Shown piece by piece: positions 1-9,341 of a stretch of 64,000 bases of DNA. Each line of letters starts with the position of its first letter. The first letter of the stretch is position 1. Under the pieces are notes generated by a model. It saw nothing but the letters and a program-made list of their open reading frames with translations. It had not been told where the DNA came from and did not search any database. This DNA comes from Lolium rigidum (lineage: Eukaryota; Streptophyta; Magnoliopsida; Poales; Poaceae): assembly GCF_022539505.1 (NCBI RefSeq), contig NC_061514.1, positions 214,741,141 to 214,805,140 on the forward strand. The letters are read 5' to 3'. The translations under genes were made by a program, and so were the position numbers.

Positions 1-120
1 TGGGAGGATTTATTGGGACCCCCATCACCCATTACCATTTCTCAAGTCTGTTGAAAAGGGGGCCACAACCTTGGTTTTATTTGCCTATGCCATGTATGCC
101 ATGTATGCCATGCTTTACTT

Positions 121-189
121 ACTGTTGCCTTCGGGTGTTTATTACTGTTGCCTTCGGGTGTTTATTACTGTTGCCTTCGGGTGTTTATT
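121..189 (+). repeat. 23-bp tandem repeat, 3 copies, in element A LTR
   Basis: Three perfect copies of a 23-bp unit beginning ACTGTTGCCTTCGGG, followed by a partial fourth. The same three copies occur in the 3' LTR at 15344-15412, so the array predates insertion of A. Confidence 0.95.
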
Positions 190-410
190 ACTGTATTATA
201 CCCCGCGGGACGTTTAGCGAAAGCGTGTGGTTCGCACGCCTAGCCGCCGTCGCAAACCCTGAGTCCGCATCGGAGTACGGCCGAACTTCGTTTTGGGTAG
301 CTTAGTCGGGTGGCCCCCCTAGGCATTCTTGTTGATTTGGGAACGGTCTTGTTGTGAGACTCCGCCGTAATTAAGCGGGTTCGAGCATGCGTGTATGGTA
401 ACATTGGTGC

Positions 411-470
411 ACCCCTGCAGGGTTAAATCTTATCGATAAGCCGTGTCCGCGGTTATGGACGACTTGGAGC
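411..470 (+). promoter_or_regulatory. LTR module around palindrome CCCTGCAGGG shared with element D
   Basis: The block contains the palindrome CCCTGCAGGG, then an ATCGAT-containing stretch and a GCCGTG(T/C)CC(G/A)CGGTTA stretch. It recurs at 15633-15692 and, with changes, in both LTRs of element D (about 41737-41795 and 50428-50490), although the surrounding LTR sequences are otherwise largely dissimilar. Its role is unknown; conservation between families suggests an LTR regulatory or RNA-processing function. Confidence 0.5.
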
Positions 471-1455
471 TGTTTAACTCGATCATAGAACAACTTACAC
501 CTAATGATGTCGCTAGTAACTTGCTAATTACTTGCGTAGTAAGTTAGCCCTATTATAATGGAATGGATATAAAATTGTCAACTGTGTGAGTGCCTTGTTA
601 GTACCTCTTGGCTAAGGGGGATCGCATTTGGTCGGGTTGTTGATTGCGAGTATAGAACTGCTAGAATATGCGCTCTCTCACCTTCTCTATTAGACGGGCG
701 TTGTAGTGTGTCTCTATTGGTTAGTGCTTTGCTGCCGCTAAACTCCACATATAGCCGGGCGAAGTTTACACCGCCCACCAGCAAGCATAGCTGGTCTTGT
801 CTCGCAAGTACGTGCCAACGGTACTTACCCTCGTTTTTCTCCCTCTTTTTCCGGAACCCGCTTTTCGACAAACGAGTACGACGGATGATGAGCAAGTACG
901 CAGGTGGCTACTTTGTCGAGTTCACGGACGACGACTTCGTTGCGTAGCAGGATCGTTCCTAAGGCAGCAGCCTGTGGCTTGTTGGTTATGGAAACACCGC
1001 TTGATTATCTTCAGGACTCTTAGTCCAATTTGGATCTTGTCTGTACCCAGACTATTTGGCTATCTTATGTATGATGTACTGATGGGATATGTTTCCCTAT
1101 TGAGTGTCATTTGGATCTTGCTCATTAGAGCGTTGCTATATATATGAACCTTATTTCCATCTTTTGTGTCATACATAGTCATGTTGTGATATTCAAGTTG
1201 TATTCTACCCTTGTATCCTCGTGCACGGTGTGTGTATGTGTGAAGTGCACGAGAAGGTGAAGCACTCAGGCCTGGAAAGCCTACCGTGAGCCTTTGAGGT
1301 GGGTGTTGTGTGCATGGGCGTGTCGAGCTGTTGCTTGGCCTACCCATATGCTTGGGAATGCGAGGCGGCCTCACGGTCCCTTGTAGTGACCTCATGCACA
1401 TAAACCCCTCTTACCTGCGCGCTCTAGGTTTTCCTACTCCTGGGGCTTACAGACT

Positions 1456-1467
1456 TGGTATCAGAGC
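1456..1467 (+). other. Primer binding site of element A (tRNA-iMet type)
   Basis: TGGTATCAGAGC starts five bases after the LTR end. This is the usual plant primer site complementary to the 3' end of initiator methionine tRNA. Confidence 0.92.
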
Positions 1468-2041
1468 AGGACTTCCTTTAGGAGCCCCTTTGCAGCGGAC
1501 GAAGTTGTGTCTAGAAAACTCATATTTTAGTAGCTACATAGGAAAATTGTGCGCGGGAGTAGGAATTCTGCTTTTATTTCTTACCCCACCCACCCTCCCT
1601 CTGGTAAGGACGTGCAACGGTTTTATTCTATTCTTATCTTGCTTCATCTAGGCTTGGACGTGTTTGTGGGAAACCATAGTGACATAGGGAAAAGTGTTTT
1701 GAAAAATTTCTGTACTATGGTTGCTTCATTATCATCCTTTGTCAATCTCCACATATAATCTGTTCCTTTGCTATGTTGGTATTTTCATGCTAACGTGTTT
1801 TCTCTCCGTTGTTCCGATGCCATCTTGACCACTTCTTGGTTCCGGAGCCTCCTTCTTTTTCGTTATCCTCATGGAGCTACTGTATACTCCACCGACCTAC
1901 GTGCCTCGTCCGAAGGTTTTGTTTCCCGCCCTCCCAACCCTCTTTCTGTTCCACGGAGATCTCAAGTTCAGCAAAAGTTCTGTTTCAGCTTTACAAGACT
2001 AATGGTTCCTCGTCCTTCCTATCAACCCTTTCTCAGCTACA
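1468..2041 (+). other. Element A leader with gag deleted; no gene
   Basis: Between the primer site and the protease remnant there are only about 570 bases, where element D has roughly 2.3 kb carrying an extra ORF, gag and a zinc knuckle. I see no gag domain and no CCHC motif here, only short unrelated frames in T-rich sequence. The gag gene has been deleted. Confidence 0.8.
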
Positions 2042-2123
2042 GTTCTGTTTGATACCGGAGCGTCACATTCTTTCATCTATCAAAGTTTGAACTTTTTTGT
2101 TCGAGGTTTTCCTCTTTCTTCTT

Positions 2124-2154
<31 letters not shown>

Positions 2155-5100
2155 GTTCTGGCTTTAATGTCATCCTTGGCATGGATTGGTTGAAGGCCAA
2201 CAAAGTTGTCATTGATTGCGCCAAGCATTCAGTTTCTCTTCCTACGGCAACAGGATTCTTGGCCTATACACCTTCTCAAACACCTTCCGTTCAGCTCTTT
2301 GCTTTGAATCCTAGTTCTCTTCCGGAGCTTGAGTCTATACCGGTGGTTTGCGACTTTCCTGATGTCTTTCCTGAAGAACTTCCAGGTATGCCACCTGACA
2401 GGGCCCGTTGAGTTCGTCATTGAACTAGAGCCCGGAACAGCTCCTATCTCAAAGCGGCCATACAAAATGGGTCCAAATGAGTTGGCTGAACTCAAGAAGC
2501 AGCTTGACGAGTTGCAAAAACTTGGTTTCATTCAGCCAAGCACTTCTCCATGGGGATGTCCTACCATCTTCGTGAAGAAAAAAGATAAAACTGATCGATT
2601 GGTGGTTGACTACCGCCCTCTCAACGAGAAAACGATCAAGAATACATATCCTCTTCCTCGCATCAATGAGCTCTTTGATCAGCTTGCGGGTGCAACTGTG
2701 TTCTCTAAGATGGATTTGAGAAGTGGTTATCACCAAATCAAAATCCGCAAGGAGGATGTACCCAAGACAGCCTTCAAAACTCGTTATGGTCTCTACGAAT
2801 ACACCGTCATGTCCTTTGGCCTCACTAATGCTCATGCCACTTTCTCTCGGTTGATGAACTACATTTTCATGGAGTACCTCGACAAGTTTGTGGTAGTCTA
2901 TCTCGATGATATCCTTGTCTACTCCAAGTCCAATGAGGAGCATGAAGAGCATCTTCGCCTCATCCTCATGAAGCTTCGTGAACACCGTCTCTATGCCAAG
3001 TTCTCGAAGTGTGAATTTTGGCTTCCTCAAGTCGTCTATCTTGGCCATGTCATTTCGGGAAAAGGCATTGCTGTCAATCCTGAAACCGTCAAGGCGATCG
3101 TTGAATGGCTTCCTCCGAAGAATGTCAAGCAAGTGAGAAGTTTCCTCGGTTTGGCAAGTTACTGCCGCCGCTTTGTTGAGAATTTCTCCAAGATCGCCAA
3201 GCCTCTTACCGATCTCCTGAAGAAAGACAAGAAGTTCCTTTGGTCTCCTCAATGTCAAGAAAGCTTTGATCTCCTCAAGCAGAAGCTCACTTCCACACCT
3301 GTCCTTGTTCTTCCAGATGCTTCTAAACCTTTCCAGATATTCTGTGATGCCTCTCTTCATGGGCTAGGCGCTGTCCTCATGCAGGAACGTCAAGTTGTGG
3401 CGTATGCTTCTCGTCAGTTGAAAAAGCATGAACTCAACTATCCCACACATGATCTCGAGCTTGCAGCCGTGTTACATGCTTTAATAACATGGCGCCAATA
3501 CTTGTTGGGCAACAAATGTGAGATCTTCACCGACCACAAGAGTCTCAAATACATCTTCACACAACCCAACTTGAACCTCCGTCAAACGAGATGGATGGAA
3601 ACCATCAAGGACTTTGATCTCGTCTATCAACTACACTCCGGGCAAAGCTAATGTCATGGCTGACGCCCTTAGTCGCAAATCCTATTGCAACAACCTCATG
3701 ATTCAAGAAAGTCAACCTGCTCTTTATGAAGAATTCAGGAAATTGAATCTTGAGCTTGTTCCCCAAGGCTACCTTGCAAACTTGGTGATCACGCAAACTC
3801 TTGAAGATAAGATCCGAAAAGGATAGTTGCGAGATATTTGCAGCAAGAACATCAAAGAGAATATGCACAAGCCCAAGTACAAGTCTTTCTCTCTCGACGA
3901 TCAAGGAACTCTCTTCTTCCAAGGTCGTTTTGTTGTTCCGAATGATCCAGACCTGAGAAACCTCATTCTCAAAGAAGCTCACGACACTCCTCTTTCTATC
4001 CATCCTGGCAGCACAAAGATGTATCTCGATATCAAGTCTACCTATTGGTGGACTAGGATGAAAAGGGATGTTGCTCGCTATGTCTCAGAATGTGATGTCT
4101 GTCGCCGTGTCAAAGCAGAACATCAGAGACCTGCCGGTGTCCTCCAACCCCTGAAGATTCCTGAATGGAAATGGGACAAGATTGAGATGGACTTTGTGAC
4201 TGGTTTTCCAAAGTCTCGTAAAGGCAATGATGCTATCTTCGTGGTGATCGACCGTCTTTCCAAGGTTGCTCACTTCCTTCCTGTCAAAGAAACAATATCT
4301 GCTAGTCAGTTGGCTGAGCTCTACACTGCAAAGATTGTTTCTCTTCATGGTGTTCCCTTGGAAATAAGCTCTGATCGCGGAAGCATCTTCACTTCCAAGT
4401 TTTGGGCTAGTTTTCAGAAAGCTATGGGAACTAATCTGCTCTTCAGCACAGCTTACCATCCTCAAACGAGTGGGCAAGTCGAAAGAGTCAATCAGATTCT
4501 CGAGGACATGCTCCGTGCCTGTGTTATCTCCTTCGGCATGAAATGGGAAGAATGCCTTCCATTCGCTGAGTTCTCTTACAACAACAGCTATCAAGCCAGC
4601 TTGGGCATGGCACCCTTTGAAGCTCTCTATGGTCGCAAATGCAGAACACCTCTGAACTGGTCTGAAACTGGTGAAAGGCAAATCTTTGGCCCCGATGTCA
4701 TCAACGAGGCTGAAGAAAAGGTGCGAATTATTCGTGATAATCTGAAGATAGCACAATCTCGGCAGAAAAGCTATTATGATAGCAAGCACCGTGATATGTT
4801 ATATCAGCCTGGTGATCAAGCTTACCTCCGTGTTACTCCTATGAGGGGCACTCATCGCTTTGGTATCAAAGGCAAGCTGGCGCCAAGATACATTGGTCCT
4901 TTCAAAGTTCTAGCAAAGCGTGGTGAAGTCGCTTACCTCCTTGAACTCCCTGAGAAGCTCTCCAAAGTGCACGATGTCTTCCACGTGTCACGGCTCAAGA
5001 AGTGCTTCAAAGATCCGGGCCGTGCGGTTGATCACGAGTCCATTGACCTCCAAGAAGACCTCTCCTACAAAGAGCATCCCGTTCGGATTCTTGATGAAGC

Positions 5101-5233
5101 TGAACGTCGAACTCGCAACAAGTCTGTCAAGTTTCTCAAGGTGCAGTGGTCGCACCATTCCGATAAAGAAGCAACTTGGGAGCGGGAAGATCAACTCCGT
5201 TCCGAGTACCCGTCCTTTTTCTCTTCTTCCTGA
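2042..5233 (+). pseudogene. Broken pol of element A: protease remnant, RT, RNase H, integrase, chromodomain
   Basis: The remnant of a retrotransposon polyprotein. A protease motif LFDTGASHSF is read at 2045-2075 and a second protease motif (VILGMDWL) at about 2170 in another frame, with a (TTC)n tract between them. RT runs from about 2410, with the YLDD active site near 2898-2912. RNase H follows at about 3330-3650. Integrase has the HHCC finger (about 3976-4105) and all three acidic residues (MDFVTG near 4190, SSDRGS near 4370, GQVERVNQ near 4470). A chromodomain lies at about 5070-5215. Breaks seen: a frameshift near 2402, a frameshift near 3631 at the RNase H/integrase junction, and an in-frame TAG at 3824-3826. 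Closest relative in the window is the polyprotein of D. Not functional as it stands. Confidence 0.92.
2115..2153 (+). repeat. (TTC)n microsatellite inside the protease remnant of A
   Basis: An uninterrupted TTC/CTT run of about 39 bases sits where the middle of the protease domain should be, between the DTGA motif and the GMDWL motif. Most of the protease is missing around it. Confidence 0.95.
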
Positions 5234-5254
5234 GAATCTCGGGGCGCGATTCCT

Positions 5255-5269
5255 TCATGGGGGGGCGTT
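5255..5269 (+). other. Polypurine tract of element A
   Basis: CATGGGGGGGCGTTT lies directly before the 3' LTR start TGTAACATCCC. The G7 run is the probable plus-strand primer. Confidence 0.8.
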
Positions 5270-8200
5270 TGTAACATCCCAAGAGTAATGCATAGATCCC
5301 TTTTACCTTTTCTTGCATTTTGTTCATGCCATCATGTTGCATTCATGCATATCACCACTTTGGTTTTACTAAATTGCATTTGCCTTTGGTTTTTCTTTGT
5401 TGCCTTGTTGTTGTTCCTCTTCCTTCTTCTTCTTGGTTCATCCCCTCACTCTTGTGATGTTCCAAAAAAGGCACTCCATCTTTACCCCTCTTAACCTAAT
5501 ACACAAAGGTCATGCCAAATTTTCTAAAATTTGGTACCACCTCAAACTCTCTTCAACCTTGCTTAGCCAAAACTAATTGTGTTGGAGATACTCCTACCCA
5601 AGTGTTTGGATATTGCTAAGCTAAACCAAATTATTTTTGTTGCACATAAAATCATGGAGTTTACATTTATTTTAGCTCCATGCATCTTCCTCTTTTAATT
5701 CTATTCTCCTTTCTTCATCACATGTGTATGTGATTTCTCTCATATTCTCTCCCCTTCAAATACTCAAACTTTATTTGTTATCAAAATACACATATTAGTT
5801 TGAATTGAAAACAAATAAAAACAGAAAATAAAAAGAAGAAAAGAAGAGAGAAAGAAAAACCCTAATCTAACCCAACCCACGTAAACTACCTAGCCTAAAC
5901 TAAACTGGCCGGCAGGCCCAGCATCTCTCTTTCTCCTCTCATTCTCACGTGGCCAACACCATCTACACGGCAGCCCATCTTACCCGATACAGTAAACGGA
6001 GACCTGCTCCTTTCGTTCGACGTCGCCGTCTCCTCCACCTGTTTCAGGCAAACGAAGGAACTCCGTCTCCCTCGCTCACGTTCACCTGCTCCCCTCCGTT
6101 CTCTCATAAGCAGCGCCAGATCCCCCCCTCCGAACCCTAGCTCGACATCTCCTTCCTCCTCTAAGCCGCCGCCACACCCTTTTCACTTCCCTGGAAAAAC
6201 CGCACGGAGCAAAACCATCACCGACGTCTACCCTGCACCGCCGCCGCCATGGACGTCGGCGAGCCGACCTGACCCCGGGAATTGGACCACATCGTCTTCC
6301 TCTTCGACCTGGACGTCTTCACGGGGCAGGAGACGCCAAGATCAGCTCATCTCCCCCACCTCTGCCGTCATCAACCTCCCGGCCCTCTTCTTCCTCGCCT
6401 CCGGCAGCTTCTCCGACGCCCTCTCCGCCTCTCCTACGACACCACCAGGGTGAGCACACCCATCTCCTCTCCCTTGCATGCCCCACGTCTCTGCATCGTC
6501 GATCATGAGAGGGATCTGAGCAAAAACCGAATCGAAATCGAAACAAAAACGTCCAGTTTTTCATCTCACAGCACCCCGTCTTTCGACGCATCTCACCGCC
6601 AGCACAGGCCACTCCAGCTTGCGTTCTTCATACCGTTGGAAAGCTGAGACGAAGGGCTACAATTTTCGCTTTGGAAGCACCTAAGTTCGAGGCCTGTACA
6701 CGACGCCACCTTCTTCCAAAGTTTGGACAGAAACAGATCTCGTCCCGTTTTTCAGTTTTGCCGTGTCTCTGCCACGTTTTCCGGAGCCCTCTTCCGACGA
6801 TCATCACCGGCGAACCCGTCCACCTTAGCTTGCAAAACTTGTACCTTCAGATGCACGACATCACCAGATTCATTTCAGTCTTTGAATCATCCAAATCGGT
6901 ACAGAATCGACGACGCCATCGTCGTTCAAAGTTTGTTCCAGAAAACAGGTTTCTGTTTTCGCTGTTCATCGTCTGTGACACGGTCTCGTTTTCCAAAGCT
7001 CACCGCCGGCGACACGACGCACCAAACTGAATCATTCCAGTTCCATTCAAATCTTAGCACAGTCTACTTACTCAACTCGTTGAGAGCTCCTCAAATGGCT
7101 GCCCAGATCTCGAGTTCTAGACGCTTTAAAACACGTGCAGAGACTGTCTGGCAGTGTCAGTTTTCAGCTCGTCACTGTCATTTCTTCAGTTAACTGAGAC
7201 AAGACCACATCCTTCTAAACAACCTGTATTCATACAAATCCGATACAGCAGCCCACTGGCTACCACCCTGATCCTCTCCCGTGGAGACCCGAGTTCGAAT
7301 CCTGGCCGGCGCAGGACCCTGAACCAATTTTTTGAAAAACTGCTGTTCATTATTTTTTTTGCCCCCTGCCTAGTTTTTCGAATATTTTAAAATTGCACTT
7401 CTACAAATCCAAATTTGACAAATGAGATATCCACATTGATCAGTTTTTCATGCTCTATCTAACTATGAACTTTGTTTTGGGTTTTGGACAAATAAAATTT
7501 GGACATAACTAAAATCTGAATTAAAATGAGTATTATGGCATAATTCATATCTCTCAAATTACAAATCCAAATTGTGCATATTATATATCCTTTTCTTCAG
7601 AAAAGTAAGAGGAATTCAAATCTGACATTCCCATGCATCATTGGCATCATCCCTGGTTCGAAATAATTGAAATTGCAACTACAACTAAATGTTATGTGAG
7701 AGTGATTATCATTCCATGAGAATTAGAGCACCCCACTTAATTTTGCCTTGCACCAACCATCTTGCCATGTCATCATGCATCATATTGCGCATTGCACTTG
7801 TATTGATTTATGCTATATCTTCCTTGTATGTGCTTTTGGTTCTTCTCGAGTAGACGCCGACGCAGAGCAGTACGAGCCGGAGTACGAGCACCCTCTGGAG
7901 GATCGTGTCGGTGCTTCTACCTCTGATCTGACAGGCGAGCCCACCCCTTCACCTATTTTACTTTTACATGCTCTTTTGATCTATTGCTATCCTTATGTCG
8001 CGATTCTATTGTGTCACGTGTCCTATTCCACATGTTACCTATATTTCCGAGATACACCTCCTCGCCCTACCTATTGTTTGTTGTTTGCCAGCTTTGCGAG
8101 TCGTAGGCGAGTTTAGGGTTTTTGTTGATATCTCGAAATGTTCGGGATATCTTGTTGGGATGTTGACACATGTACTACCTTTTCAAAATGATGATGATAA

Positions 8201-8448
8201 CTTTTGGTACAACTTAAAATTGCTAAGGGATATAATATGCAGAGGCATCTGTGAGCCCCTTTGCGAAAGCATCGGAACTTTGACTTGCTAATGTCCCCTA
8301 GGACCCGAGTTCTTGTTATCTATTTCTAAGACTGAGCGCGCTAACCACTCGTGGGAGGATTTATCGGGACCCCCCATCACCCATTACCATTTCTCAAGTC
8401 TGTTGAAAAGGGGGCCACAACCTTGGTTTTATTTGCCTATGCCATGTA
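5270..8448 (+). mobile_element. Element A 3' LTR, left part (before N1 insertion)
   Basis: Starts TGTAACATCCCAAG right after the polypurine tract and runs to the ATGTA target site of N1. Only its last 97 bases overlap the visible 5' LTR. The rest is LTR sequence whose other copy is outside the window, so its integrity is not checked here. Open frames at about 5950-7390 are CT-rich leader-like sequence; I see no conserved protein in them. Confidence 0.85.
8444..8448 (+). repeat. Target site duplication of N1, left copy (ATGTA)
   Basis: ATGTA precedes the N1 terminus TGATGAGG. The same five bases follow the N1 terminus GCATCA at 15315-15319. Confidence 0.95.
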
Positions 8449-9341
8449 TGATGAGGTCTAAGACCCCGTTTGTGGCCCGATCTTGCGGTTGACCCGAAAT
8501 CCAAGGAGGGAGAGAGGGAGAGCGCGAAGAACACGATGAACACGAAGAACACGAAGAACTCACGCACGCACACCAACCCGATACAATCGATACTTACCCC
8601 CGTGGCTCGATGGACCACGCCAATAGAATCAACCCGGGAGAGACGCGCGGTAGAATCCCGGAGTGAGAGATCGGTGAGGGAGATGAATCAAGGAGTGGGA
8701 GAGAGAGTGGGTAGCACTAGAATCTCACACTCACAAATCCATACATCCATCAAGGGTTGCCTTGGGTACAAAGGGGATGAAACCCTAGGGAGACAAAGCT
8801 CAAAGTCATCTCTAAGCCTAAATCATGTCTAAAGAGGTAAGGGGGGTGTCTTGGGTCTATATATAGGCCTACAAGACAACACATGGCGAAAAGGTACATA
8901 AGTGGGTAACTTAGGCAGTTTGGTGGGTAGTTCCCGTCGGATCCGGTCTGGGGCCGGTCAGACCGGACCTGGGACCGGGCGGTCCGGTTGTGGGGCCGGT
9001 CGACCGGTCGCCAACCGGGCAGGTCGGTCTGGGGCCCGGTCGGACCGGACTCTGGGCCGGCTGGGCCTCCTCCTCTCTCTTCCTTCTTCTCTTCTTTCCT
9101 TCTTCTTCTTCCTTCTTCCTTGCACCATGGGAGTTCCTTCTCTCTTGGTCCTTGTCGATATCGGCACCTATAGACACCATGACGATAGGCATGAGGTAGC
9201 ATACCATTCGAGTTGGCGTTGAGGTCGACCATAGAGAGGAAGGAGTTCACCTTTACATATATGGCGGGGTTTTGTGTTGTTGGTCCACTTGGGGGACTCC
9301 TTGGCCATGGTGTAGCGTCGACGATAGGCGGGGCTGCATCA
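8449..9341 (-). mobile_element. N1 LTR, left copy (3' LTR in element orientation)
   Basis: 893 bp, matches 14423-15314 almost perfectly. It contains a TATATATAG box near 8855-8866 and a cluster of CCGGTC/GACCGG motifs at about 8935-9065, followed by a CTT-rich tract. The N1 ORF runs into this LTR and stops at 8750. Confidence 0.93.

Larger units (their letters stand above)
1..1451 (+). mobile_element. Element A 5' LTR, 3' portion only
   Basis: This stretch repeats at 8352-8448 plus 15320-16674. It ends TTACA just before a primer binding site, which fixes it as the upstream LTR. The first approximately 3.08 kb of the LTR lie before the window. Short open frames within it have no coding support. 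Confidence 0.9.

Noticed and set aside
121..189. CRISPR-like short repeats
   Set aside because: Three head-to-tail copies with no spacers, present in both LTRs of A in a plant genome.
2449..3360. 303-codon minus-strand open frame across the RT of A
   Set aside because: It is a shadow of the sense RT/RNase H frame; its sequence has no domain and the same effect is seen opposite other pol genes (for example 4085-4789, 56441-57259).
5949..7193. Cluster of open frames of 60-156 codons in the A LTR that looks like a gene with a CT-rich 5' end
   Set aside because: It lies wholly inside the LTR, overlapping frames disagree, and the CT/GC-rich leader style is also found in the D LTRs.
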